Source: Sandaracinobacter neustonicus (GTDB lineage: Bacteria > Pseudomonadota > Alphaproteobacteria > Sphingomonadales > Sphingomonadaceae). From it: a stretch of DNA of 64,000 nt. The stretch is taken from NCBI RefSeq assembly GCF_006385875.1, contig NZ_VFSU01000011.1:62001-126000 (forward strand). The letters are read 5' to 3'. Every line of letters starts with the position of its first letter. Within the stretch, counting starts at the first letter, position 1. Below the pieces are notes generated by a model. That model saw only the letters and a list, made by a program, of their open reading frames with translations. It was not told the origin of the DNA and ran no database searches. The position numbers and the translations under genes are program-made. Shown one piece after another: positions 21,294 through 29,684 of the stretch.

Positions 21294-22313
21294 TCATTGG
21301 CTCCCATAGAATATTTCTGTCTCCTCTTTTTCGGGATTCAGGAATTCGTAGGATAGAGTTTGTGAAAGTGCCTGCTCAATTGAGACCGGGCGAAGAAAGC
21401 CGCTGGCGTCGACCTTGCTACTATAGACAGAGTCCGCACAAAATTTTTCGACCCGAATTCGGGAAAGGGGAAATTTCCGGTTCAGAATGCCGGCGAGCAT
21501 ATCCAGCAGGGATCCTGCCAGCAGGCCGCACCACCGCGGCAATCGAATGCCAACGCCGAGCCCCTTGCCAAGCTGAAGGCGAACCGAGGATATTAGCTCG
21601 TTCATCGTAAAATCCGGCTTGTCTACATAATTGAAGACATGTTTTCCTGCTGCAAGATTTGCGGATGACCATTCGAGAAACGCAGAAATGTTTTCAACAT
21701 ATGCAATAGATTTTCTGTTTAGACCGTTGCCGATCATCAAGAATTTCCCAGATGCGATTTGAGCTAAGAGATTATACACGTTCCCACGATTTTGTTCGCC
21801 AAATACAACTGTCGGACGCACTATGACTAATGTTCTATTTTTCGAATCCAAATCATGCCAAGATTGAAATATTTTTTCGGCCTCAAATTTTGTTTTTCCA
21901 TAGTCATTGAATGGATTTATCTCACCATTTTCACCAGTTCCTATTGGCGCAAATCCATAAACTGCAACTGAGCTTGTAAATATAATTTTTCTGATATTTT
22001 TCTCTTCACATGCGGAGACAATATTTTTTGCCCCTTCAACATTGACATCATAATATAAAGAGTTCGGCTTGACATCGTCGCGATGTTCCGCGGCGAGATT
22101 GATAATTATTGAATCTTGCGGAATAGCAGATTTGATCTGCTCAGAATTTCTTACATCTGCGATAATAGTTTTTTGCGGAAAAGTTATACTTTTTTCCTTA
22201 TCAATGATAATAAAATCTATTTTATCTTTTTCAAGTTTTTTTGCCAATCTGGTTCCGATAAATCCGGATCCTCCTATGAGGCAAATTGTTGTTGAGTTTT
22301 TCATAAATTCCAT
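21294..22313 (-). CDS. NAD-dependent epimerase/dehydratase, low G+C
   Basis: Extended short-chain dehydrogenase of about 339 residues acting on a nucleotide sugar. Features: CLIGGSGFIGTRLAKKL (NAD loop), IINLAAEHRDDV, IFTSSVAVYGFAP (catalytic Ser) and DYGKTKFEAEKIF (YxxxK). C-terminal part less conserved. Specific reaction unknown; UDP-sugar epimerase or reductase are both possible. It is markedly AT-rich: 60-bp lines near 21.96 and 22.14 kb have only about 28-33% G+C, against 65-70% for housekeeping genes, which suggests recent transfer. Last gene of the seven-gene minus-strand series. Confidence 0.9.
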   Translation of the reverse strand: MEFMKNSTTICLIGGSGFIGTRLAKKLEKDKIDFIIIDKEKSITFPQKTIIADVRNSEQIKSAIPQDSIIINLAAEHRDDVKPNSLYYDVNVEGAKNIVSACEEKNIRKIIFTSSVAVYGFAPIGTGENGEINPFNDYGKTKFEAEKIFQSWHDLDSKNRTLVIVRPTVVFGEQNRGNVYNLLAQIASGKFLMIGNGLNRKSIAYVENISAFLEWSSANLAAGKHVFNYVDKPDFTMNELISSVRLQLGKGLGVGIRLPRWCGLLAGSLLDMLAGILNRKFPLSRIRVEKFCADSVYSSKVDASGFLRPVSIEQALSQTLSYEFLNPEKEETEIFYGSQ

Positions 22314-22347
22314 TTCAATCTTATTTATTGTTCATGCGCAGGTGGGG

Positions 22348-23145
22348 CTATTTTCGTTTGGAAAGAGCTTGAAGCGCATAGGGGATGAAACTGGAGCAGG
22401 CGGACGTCAGCCCGAAGGCATTGCGATGAACTTGGAATGTCCAAAGCGCACTTCGCAACTTGTTGCCCGACACATTGTGGCCATGCATGCGATAATGGGC
22501 GATTGGAGAAAGAACTGCAATTGAATCGGTGTGATGGAGAATTCGAATCCACATTTCATAATCTTCGTGGCCGATACTCTTTTGAAAAAACTTTCCGATG
22601 GCTGCACAACGATAGATGCCAGTTAGATTTCCAATATGATTATAACTTTTCATATTAGATAATGTTACATGTTTTGTCGCGTTCACGAGATTAAATGGCA
22701 CCCCGTTTGTGTCCATGGTCTTATAGCTTCCATGGCAACAGTGGATTTTCTTCTCGTTCAGGAGTGATATTTGCTGGTCAAGCTTGCTGGGGCACCAGAT
22801 ATCATCGCTGTCTAGAAAGGCAATATATTCGCCGACTGCCGCGGCGATTGCTCGATTGCGTGCCTGAGCGGCGCCTTGGCGTGCTTGCGGGGCGCTCAGC
22901 AGGCGGATACGCGAATCCTGCTTCATCGCCGCCGCTATAATCGGGAGAGATTTGTCGGTGGAGCCGTCATCGGCAATCAGCAGTTCGAAATTGGAGTATG
23001 ACTGTGCAGTCACGGATTCGATTGCTTCGGCCAGAAAGGCCGCACCATTCAGATTTGGCATGATGACTGATACCAGCCCCGGGGTGAATTCTCCGGCTGG
23101 TTCCCATTGAATATCGGCGTCAGGTGCGGGATTGCCTTTGATCAT
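22348..23145 (-). CDS. Glycosyltransferase family 2
   Basis: Adds one sugar to the lipid-linked repeat. About 265 residues from the ATG at 23145, which overlaps the repaired stop of the preceding gene (ATGA); a longer start at 23175 is possible. GT-A fold: SVIMPNLNGAAFLAEAIESV, ELLIADDGSTDKSLPII (DDGST), ARNRAIAAAVGEYIAFLDSDDIW (DxD/metal site), then FFQKSIGHEDYEMWIRI near the acceptor side. Donor sugar not readable. Confidence 0.93.
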   Translation of the reverse strand: MIKGNPAPDADIQWEPAGEFTPGLVSVIMPNLNGAAFLAEAIESVTAQSYSNFELLIADDGSTDKSLPIIAAAMKQDSRIRLLSAPQARQGAAQARNRAIAAAVGEYIAFLDSDDIWCPSKLDQQISLLNEKKIHCCHGSYKTMDTNGVPFNLVNATKHVTLSNMKSYNHIGNLTGIYRCAAIGKFFQKSIGHEDYEMWIRILHHTDSIAVLSPIAHYRMHGHNVSGNKLRSALWTFQVHRNAFGLTSACSSFIPYALQALSKRK

Positions 23146-24274
23146 TTTGGTATTTTCCCTGATCTTTGAAGGCATTGCTCAATCACTGAGCGGAGTGCGC
23201 GGCGATAATGGGTGGTCCGGCTCGCGCGGAATGCCTCGATGGGATGGGCGAGGTTGGATGCGCTAGCGCCCCCCTCGTCCCGAATGGCGGAAAGCAGCGA
23301 CTCTGCCATTCGGGATGCGGAGTTGCTGACGATCGGGCGTAACTGAAATCTTTCTCGACACAGTTTTCAACTGCAACAGATGTGCCGATTATTGTTGCAC
23401 CGTTGGCGAGCGCTGTGAGCACGCGGTTTTTCGTTCCTGCGCCAACGGCCAATGGCACGGGCTGAATGATATGGCCCCGGAAGAGCTCCTCATACTGATC
23501 AATCCAAATCTGCCACTGTGCGGACAGCCCATTTGCGGCCAATCGCCGGTAAGCTGCTTCATAAGTGGCACCAACAAGCAGCAGATTTGTCGAACGAAGG
23601 AGGTCGGCCTTGCTGATCAGATGGTCAATCAACTCCTCGAACAAGCCGGTTGAGTACATATCACTCATCGCGCCAGCAAAGAGCACGGTGGGCCTTGATT
23701 GCGCCGCGACCGCTGCCTCGATTTCCGGGGCAGGGAGGAGCGAATGTGTCAAAAGCGGATGCGGAAGATAGGCTGTACGAGCGTTCTTGCCGCTCTGACG
23801 CGCAATCCAGCGCCTGTCGGCTTTTCCAACGACAAGGTAGCAGGCAAACGAACGGGAGATAAATCTGTCGACGTGGCTGAACCAGCGGGCCAGCAATCCG
23901 GCTCGCAGCCATGCCACTCCTTGTCCTTGTTTGGCGGCGCGCGTCCAAAGAAGCGACAGGCTGTCTGGGCCAAGGACAATGGTGCGACTGCGATCATTCG
24001 GGTGAATGTGGCGAATGGCAGTAGACGGATAGGCAAGCAGAAGATCCGCAGGGCGGCTTTCAGGTCGCTCTGGCAGCAGGAGCAGTTGCGCCATTCTCCG
24101 TTTCAGTTTGTTCGAAGGCAGACTAAAATGCCTCGCAGTGACGCAAAACTCCGGAATCTGCGCGAGATCGTGCATGATTTCGTACAGAAGGCCGGAAGGG
24201 CCACCTCGATTCAAAGGATCGGGTTGAATATCTGATACGATTTCAATACTGAATCTATTCAATATAGAATTCAT
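23142..24274 (-). pseudogene. Glycosyltransferase (GT4-like), single-base frameshift near the 3' end
   Basis: About 377 residues if one base is restored. N-terminal half: IEIVSDIQPDPLNRGGPSG; C-terminal GT-B half: PTVLFAGAMSDMYSTGLFEEL, NLLLVGATYEAAYRRL, and VPLAVGAGTKNRVLTALANG, typical of the donor site. As read, the frame becomes arginine/proline-rich after FSYA and stops at 23183. Adding one base in the C-run at 23335-23337 gives a sensible ending (APIVSNSASRMAESLLSAI) that stops at 23142 and overlaps the next ATG (ATGA). This could be a sequencing error or a real mutation; the core is intact, so function may survive. ATG 24274 is preferred over TTG 24283. Confidence 0.85.
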
Positions 24275-25271
24275 ATGTCCCAAACGTGAAATAGGATTTC
24301 ATCAATATGTAGGAAAACACCGCAGCTATTCCGACAGGGAGCTTAGCGCGGAACAGCAGCCAGACTACAATCGGATCGGCCACCCGCAGCAAGACGATCA
24401 TGCGACCGGCTATGTTCCTGTCGACGGCAGACAATCCTATGTAGAGGATGAAGGCGGCTGCTTCCAACCCAAAGAGCAGTGAGGTTTCAGCATTTCTTTC
24501 TCGAAATACCAGCCACATGGCGCCAGCCAGCAGGAGGGCGCGTTCAATGGCGATTATGGCATCACGTGCGCCCAACGACGTTTGGGCTGTCGCCGAAGTT
24601 CCGACATCGGTTTCTCCGATGCGAGGGAACAAGCCGGAAAGCCAATTGGCAATCGCGTAAGTCGCAACGGTTGCCAGAAGGATAAGCAATATCCAACCGA
24701 AAGGGCGCATCGATCTGAAAAGCCCGACGATCCGGCCTGACCATGCAAGGCCGAGGGCCGGGATGCCGCTGAAATGCATGGCTGCGCCAGACGTCACCAC
24801 CAGCGTTCCCAGCAAGCGATGACGATTCTGGATCAGGCCCATGCCCAGCAAAAACAGCGATGAGGCCAGCGCCTGTCTGATTGCACCTAGAAACAAGACA
24901 TAATGAGCAGAATAAAGAGACAGTGCTAAAACCAGAGGATTAACGCTTGGAAAACACAGCAATAATCCAATGAAGCTGATTGCTATTCCAATCCAGAGGC
25001 TGATCTCAATCAATTTGAAACCAATTGTCGATGATGCCAGATACGTCAGACGATCGAAGCCCGGCTCAAAATAGGTGCAACCCGGAGCCTGGCAGATAGA
25101 TACATAGTGCCTATAGGTAGACCAGTCGCTGTAAGTTCCTTGATAGCCGACTAGCGGAATAATAAGTGCTAGTGGCAGAATCATTTGAATTGAAATTGGA
25201 ACTCGGCGAAGAGATAGTATAGGAAAGGCTAATTGATATATGAAAAGTGGCCAGATGTAAGCGGAAATCAT
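24255..25271 (-). CDS. EpsG-type polysaccharide polymerase (Wzy-like)
   Basis: Inner-membrane protein of about 338 residues with roughly ten hydrophobic segments. The EpsG pattern is visible: YQGTYSDWSTYRHY with conserved acidic and aromatic residues, FEPGFDRLTYLAS, FLGAIRQALASSLFLLG and MHFSGIPALGLAW. Such proteins join repeat units at the outer face of the inner membrane, as Wzy does. Its start overlaps the Wzz-like stop by four bases, and its end overlaps the next glycosyltransferase by 20 bp. Confidence 0.85.
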   Translation of the reverse strand: MISAYIWPLFIYQLAFPILSLRRVPISIQMILPLALIIPLVGYQGTYSDWSTYRHYVSICQAPGCTYFEPGFDRLTYLASSTIGFKLIEISLWIGIAISFIGLLLCFPSVNPLVLALSLYSAHYVLFLGAIRQALASSLFLLGMGLIQNRHRLLGTLVVTSGAAMHFSGIPALGLAWSGRIVGLFRSMRPFGWILLILLATVATYAIANWLSGLFPRIGETDVGTSATAQTSLGARDAIIAIERALLLAGAMWLVFRERNAETSLLFGLEAAAFILYIGLSAVDRNIAGRMIVLLRVADPIVVWLLFRAKLPVGIAAVFSYILMKSYFTFGTYEFYIE

Positions 25272-26212
25272 TTTCCGAACTCTTCCTGCTGCTTTTCATT
25301 TCTCCATTCTTCTCGCGCAAACAGGGCGAGTATTCCAAGAAAATGGCCGAAAACAAGCGCGCCAATCAGGATAAGAGGTCGATTGGGGGAGGTTGGTCTG
25401 TCAACGGTGGAAGCGGCGCTGAAAATATCGGCCGAATAAGGAAGATTCGAGGATGCCATCATGCGCGTACGAAGTTGTTGGGTTAGCAACTCCGTCAACG
25501 AATCTCGCTGCACTGCAAGTGTTTCGCGCGCGAGTTCGGTTTCCAGGAAGCGGACGTGATCGGCCGCCCGCACAAGGGCTCGCTCGCGGTTTAGTCTGTC
25601 GCTGTGATACGCCAGTCGTGAAATCAGGTTGCGCGCGAATTCCGGGTCCGCGTTTTCCATTGAAACCAGGACGATGCTGCTATCCTGAGAGACCACAACC
25701 TTGACGTTGGTGGTGATGAACTCCTGCACTCGACTGGCATCGGGCGCCCGCCAACTTTCGTTCGGACCAAGCAAAGAGCGTTTCAACCTCGAAAGAATTG
25801 TTTCGGGTGGGGGGAGCCAGCTTTTCGTGGTCTGGTTCCACTCCGCAGGAAACATGCGAGAGACGATTTCATGTTCGCCTGCCACTGCTGCGGCGGTTTC
25901 GCGAGATTTCAGGCCATCGAGAAACAGGCCGAAATCTGAATCCTGCCCGCTCAAGCCCAATGAAACACCCGCAAGCGAGGCAAGGCCGCCGAGGCGTCCG
26001 CTGACACCAGGATTTTGGCTGGCGATGGGAACGACTTTCAGAATCGTCGTGTATTTTGGTGTGGACAAAGCAAGATACAGGATAGCCAAAAGCAGCATCC
26101 CTATCACGAACGCAAGAAGAATGTGCCAGCCTGCGCTAAGCATGGCTGCAATCTTGCGAAAAGACCAATCGGTTGAACTGGGATTCGGGTGGACAAATTT
26201 CGCTTCATTCAT
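25268..26212 (-). CDS. Wzz/GumC-like chain-length protein
   Basis: About 314 residues. One transmembrane helix near residues 30-49 (ILLAFVIGMLLLAILYLAL), a long periplasmic part with KYTTILKVVPIAS and a coiled stretch (RAADHVRFLETELARETLAVQRD), and a second helix at 281-300 preceded by the proline-rich VDRPTSPNRPLILIG. This is the Wzz layout. It lacks the cytoplasmic tyrosine-kinase domain of Wzc. Sets polymer length together with the EpsG-like polymerase, which it overlaps (ATGA). Confidence 0.87.
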   Translation of the reverse strand: MNEAKFVHPNPSSTDWSFRKIAAMLSAGWHILLAFVIGMLLLAILYLALSTPKYTTILKVVPIASQNPGVSGRLGGLASLAGVSLGLSGQDSDFGLFLDGLKSRETAAAVAGEHEIVSRMFPAEWNQTTKSWLPPPETILSRLKRSLLGPNESWRAPDASRVQEFITTNVKVVVSQDSSIVLVSMENADPEFARNLISRLAYHSDRLNRERALVRAADHVRFLETELARETLAVQRDSLTELLTQQLRTRMMASSNLPYSADIFSAASTVDRPTSPNRPLILIGALVFGHFLGILALFAREEWRNEKQQEEFGK

Positions 26213-26276
26213 TCTTGTGGGTCCATTAAAAATCCAATTAAACTATATAAGTCATGTTTTGCTGGGTTGTCTCATC

Positions 26277-27200
26277 TTATATTTGTATTTTCCGCCAGGG
26301 CTTAAGAACGATAGCGAAGCTAAGCAATGATAGGATTTCTGCGCCCAGCAAAAATGGGTCACCGACAGGCCGCCCCTGGCGCGCGACCCACGCGTAACAG
26401 GCGGCCAATGCCAGTTGATTGACAACGATGACATTCATTTTGCGCTCCACAAATGCATACATACACGCGTAAAGCGACATCAGCTTGATCAATCCCCAGA
26501 TTGCGATGTAGCTGGATAGGAATCCAATGAACGTCAGGCAGATCACGCCCGCCACGATGACGGAAAAACTCCGCTTGTCGAAGTGACCATATGCCAACAG
26601 TCGTTGGGCGGCAATCGCCTGAAACAGCAGGATGAGATCGACCGCCCGCATTGCATAGAAGTTGTGCGGATCCTGCCCGAAGGCACCGTAAAGCGATATG
26701 TAGGCAAAGGTGGCGATGGCCGACGTGAGGCACATAAGGCCCAGCATGCGGAGCCCGTGGAACGGCCATGTGTGAAGGGAAAATGCCTTGCGCGAACTCG
26801 CCAGGGCTTGCCGAAACGGCGAGGCGTGGCGAAAACAATGAGCCGCGTACTGGCTGGCCAGAAAATGCAGGAGCGCGTAGAGCGGCAGAACGATCAGGCC
26901 GATCTGCGAGCGGTGAAATAACAGCGTTGCGGACAGGATTGCGATGTAGAGAGCAGATTTGGTGCGGGAGAGGCGCGCCCTTTCCAATCCGCTCTGTGAG
27001 CGCTGGATCGCGAGGTCGAGTGGCGCAATGCCTGATCGCAGGCCATCGAACAGCAGAACCGCTTGGGCCAAACGCAAGTCTATTGGATACACCAGCAACG
27101 TCAGCAGGAAGCCGGCGGCCACCGAGGTGGATTTGGCGAGCAGGAACTGGGCTTCGCTGCTCCATAGTCCGGCTCGCAATCGGTCAGTCAGCTTGCGCAT
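26277..27200 (-). CDS. Unrecognised multi-pass membrane protein in the polysaccharide cluster
   Basis: About 307 residues with eight to ten hydrophobic segments, for example VAAGFLLTLLVYPI, LYIAILSATLLFH, IGLIVLPLYALLHFLA, MLGLMCLTSAIATFAYISLYG, VIVAGVICLTFIGFLSSYIAI and LLGAEILSLLSFAIVL. No family motif is recognised. It lies between the methyltransferase and the Wzz-like gene, on the same strand. It is in the place where a Wzx flippase might be expected, but Wzx is usually 400-500 residues with twelve helices. Function unassigned. Confidence 0.75.
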   Translation of the reverse strand: MRKLTDRLRAGLWSSEAQFLLAKSTSVAAGFLLTLLVYPIDLRLAQAVLLFDGLRSGIAPLDLAIQRSQSGLERARLSRTKSALYIAILSATLLFHRSQIGLIVLPLYALLHFLASQYAAHCFRHASPFRQALASSRKAFSLHTWPFHGLRMLGLMCLTSAIATFAYISLYGAFGQDPHNFYAMRAVDLILLFQAIAAQRLLAYGHFDKRSFSVIVAGVICLTFIGFLSSYIAIWGLIKLMSLYACMYAFVERKMNVIVVNQLALAACYAWVARQGRPVGDPFLLGAEILSLLSFAIVLKPWRKIQI

Positions 27201-27218
27201 GACATGGTTCCTGACAGA

Positions 27219-27989
27219 CTAGGGAGCCGCTCTCGCGACTATGAAATAGCTGGGAGATCGTATGACACGAACGCCGCCAAGGATGTTTGCGACTGTTCCG
27301 ACGGCTTTCGTCATCAGATACCTTGCATAGCTGATGAGGAAACCTGGGCGAAATGGAGGACGAAACGGGCGCGCTTCCACATCGCTCCAGCCAGCTAACC
27401 GGAATGCTTGCAGCAGACCTTCGGATGTGAGTGGTGATCGATGAGTCGCATCCGAATAAAAGGAGGGAACTCCTCCCAGTGGGCAGGCAATATTTGGCAT
27501 CTCCACCAGAAAAATGCCGCCAACAGCCAGCTTATTCCGAAGCACCGAGAGCAATCGGATCAAATCTGGCGAAGGAAAATGCTCTAGCACATGAGTTGCA
27601 ACAGAAAGGTCGATCGAAAAATCCGGCACGCTGGCCAATTCATGGATGACGTCATGAGTTAAATGCGAATTGATTCCAAATCGATTCTGTATATGATCAA
27701 CGACTCCTTTGTCATTGTCATAGATAAGAAAATTCTGAAATCCACTGTTTCTGGCAATTTCAATCATTGTGCCAGAACCGGGTCCGATCTCCAAAAATGT
27801 CGATCTCTTGGCGGTTTCATCGATGTACTTGGAATAATTTGAAATCCGAAGGGCCCTGCCGCGATCCGTATGTTCTGATTTGATTTTTACGTCAAAATAG
27901 GTTGATCCGGTCTTTGGGCTGGAGAGTGTCATTTGGCGAAGGGCCTCGATAAATTGGGTGGACGGTGAATGGTAGCCCATTTGAGCCAT
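27219..27989 (-). CDS. Class I SAM-dependent methyltransferase
   Basis: About 256 residues. SAM-binding loop: FLEIGPGSGTMIEIARN. Next conserved blocks: LIYDNDKGVVDH, LSVATHVLEHFPSPD and LAVGGIFLVEMPN. Relatives in such clusters methylate sugars or modify glycan ends. The ATG at 27989 is used, though GTG just before it is possible. First gene of the minus-strand series, so the promoter should lie in 27990-28100. It is lower in G+C than its malate synthase neighbour. Confidence 0.9.
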   Translation of the reverse strand: MAQMGYHSPSTQFIEALRQMTLSSPKTGSTYFDVKIKSEHTDRGRALRISNYSKYIDETAKRSTFLEIGPGSGTMIEIARNSGFQNFLIYDNDKGVVDHIQNRFGINSHLTHDVIHELASVPDFSIDLSVATHVLEHFPSPDLIRLLSVLRNKLAVGGIFLVEMPNIACPLGGVPSFYSDATHRSPLTSEGLLQAFRLAGWSDVEARPFRPPFRPGFLISYARYLMTKAVGTVANILGGVRVIRSPSYFIVARAAP

Positions 27990-28071
27990 CACCTTGGCAT
28001 TGGGAAGGTCGACTCGACCGCTAGAGAGACGTCGGTTCGTGAAAGGTCAAGCCCTCCGCAACTGGCAGGCG

Positions 28072-28103
28072 GGGGGGGGCAAAACACGCCCCCCCCGGGG
28101 GGG
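28072..28103. terminator. Poly-G/poly-C hairpin after malate synthase
   Basis: GGGGGGGGC (28072-28080) pairs with GCCCCCCCC (28088-28096) over loop AAAACAC, followed by seven more G. It lies directly past the malate synthase stop, so it probably ends or protects that transcript, but there is no T-run. G and C runs of 7-9 are also prone to length errors. Confidence 0.45.
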
Positions 28104-29684
28104 TTACCCCGCCATGAACTTCCGGTAGCAGGGCGTCGTCAGGAAGTCGGGCAAGTCGCGGGCCATCACCAGATCCGACAGGATGGTGGCGGCTTCCTTG
28201 TACTTGCCGGCTTCGAAGAAATTGTCGCCGACGTCGCCTTTCCAGACCTTTAGCTGGGTTTTGATTTCCTCGTTGATGAGGGCGCCTGTCACCTTGGTGC
28301 CGTCGTCCAGGCTGACGCCGTGGTGGCGCCATTGCCAGAGTTGGGCGCGGCTGATTTCGGCTGTGGCGGCGTCTTCCATCATGTTGTGCAGCGGCACTGC
28401 GCCCAGCCCGCGCAGCCATGCGGCGATGTAGCCGATGGCTACGTTCACGTTCATCGCGAGGCCTGCGGCGGTTTTCGGGCCGGCGTTGGGGGTGGTCAGT
28501 TCCTCAGCGGTGACGCTGCCTTCGGGCGATTTCGTCAGCTGGTTCGGCCCCGGCATCAGCCGGTCGAACACTTCCTTCGCGACCGACACCAGGCCGGGGT
28601 GGGCGACCCATGTGCCGTCGTGGCCGAGGTTGGCTTCGCGTTCCTTGTCGGCCTTCACGGCTGCGAAGGCGGCCTGATTCTTGGCTTCGTCATCCTTCAC
28701 CGGGATGAAGGCGGACATGCCGCCCATCGCGTGCGCGCCGCGCTTGTGGCAGGTGCGCACCACATGGGCGGCGTATTTCGCCATGAAGGGCACTGTCATG
28801 TTCACGGCCGCGCGATCCGGCAGAATCTTGCTGGGATCGTAGGACAGGCTCTTGATATAGCTGAAGATATAGTCCCACCGGCCGCAGTTCAGCGCGACGA
28901 TATGATCGCGCAGTTCGAACAGGATTTCATCCGCCATGAACGCGCCGGGCAGGGTTTCAATCAGCACGGTGGATTTGATGGTTCCCAGCGGCAGGCCGAG
29001 GATGGATTGCGCGGTGACGAAGATGTTGTTCCACAGCCGCGCTTCCAGATAATGTTCCATCTTCGGCAGGTAGAAATAGGGGCCGGTGCCGCGCGCCAGC
29101 AGGGCGCGGGCGTTGTGGAAGAAATAGAGCGCGAAATCGACGATTGCGCCGGACACTTCCTCTCCATCCACCTCGATATGCGTTTCCGGCAGGTGCCAGC
29201 CGCGCGGGCGGCAGATCAGCACGGCGGTTTCGGCGTTCAGTTTGTAGGACTTGCCCTTGTCCTCAAGGGTGATGGTGCCTGCGGCGGCGTCCTTCAGGTT
29301 GATCTGCCCGTCCACGATGTTGTGCCATGTGGGCGATGTCGCGTCCTCCAGGCAGGCCATATAGCATTTCGCGCCGGAATTCAGCGCGTTGATCACCATC
29401 TTGCGGTCGCAGGGGCCGGTGATTTCCACCCGCCGGTCCTGCAGATCGGCGGGCGTGCCGCTGATCTTCCAGTTGCCGTCGCGCACGGAGGAGGTTTCCG
29501 GTGCAAAATCAATGGCGTTGCCTTCGGCCCACCAGCGTTTGCGATCCTCGCGCGCGCGCAGCAGTGACTGGCGCGTGGGATCATACATGCGGTGCAGCTG
29601 GGCGATGAAGACGAGCGCGGGTTCGGTCAGGATCGTTTCATAACCGGGCTTCATTTCGCCCTTGATCTCGATTCCGGTCATCAT
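28104..29684 (-). CDS. aceB: Malate synthase A
   Basis: Condenses glyoxylate with acetyl-CoA to malate in the glyoxylate bypass. 526 residues, full length. Signature RDHIVALNCGRWDYIF (alanine where many relatives have glycine), with TGPCDRKMVINALNSGAKCYMACLEDA, YFYLPKMEHYLEARLWNNIF, NMTVPFMAKYAAHVVRTCHKRGAHAMGGMSAFIP and NVNVAIGYIAAWLRGLGAVPLHNMMEDAATAEISR. Isocitrate lyase is not adjacent. Its ATG overlaps the RamB-like regulator stop (ATGA), so both come from one transcript. Confidence 0.98.
   Translation of the reverse strand: MMTGIEIKGEMKPGYETILTEPALVFIAQLHRMYDPTRQSLLRAREDRKRWWAEGNAIDFAPETSSVRDGNWKISGTPADLQDRRVEITGPCDRKMVINALNSGAKCYMACLEDATSPTWHNIVDGQINLKDAAAGTITLEDKGKSYKLNAETAVLICRPRGWHLPETHIEVDGEEVSGAIVDFALYFFHNARALLARGTGPYFYLPKMEHYLEARLWNNIFVTAQSILGLPLGTIKSTVLIETLPGAFMADEILFELRDHIVALNCGRWDYIFSYIKSLSYDPSKILPDRAAVNMTVPFMAKYAAHVVRTCHKRGAHAMGGMSAFIPVKDDEAKNQAAFAAVKADKEREANLGHDGTWVAHPGLVSVAKEVFDRLMPGPNQLTKSPEGSVTAEELTTPNAGPKTAAGLAMNVNVAIGYIAAWLRGLGAVPLHNMMEDAATAEISRAQLWQWRHHGVSLDDGTKVTGALINEEIKTQLKVWKGDVGDNFFEAGKYKEAATILSDLVMARDLPDFLTTPCYRKFMAG

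Noticed and set aside
20201-28103. Transposase or insertion sequence explaining the low-G+C patch
   Set aside because: No transposase gene, terminal inverted repeat pair or target duplication was found around the patch.
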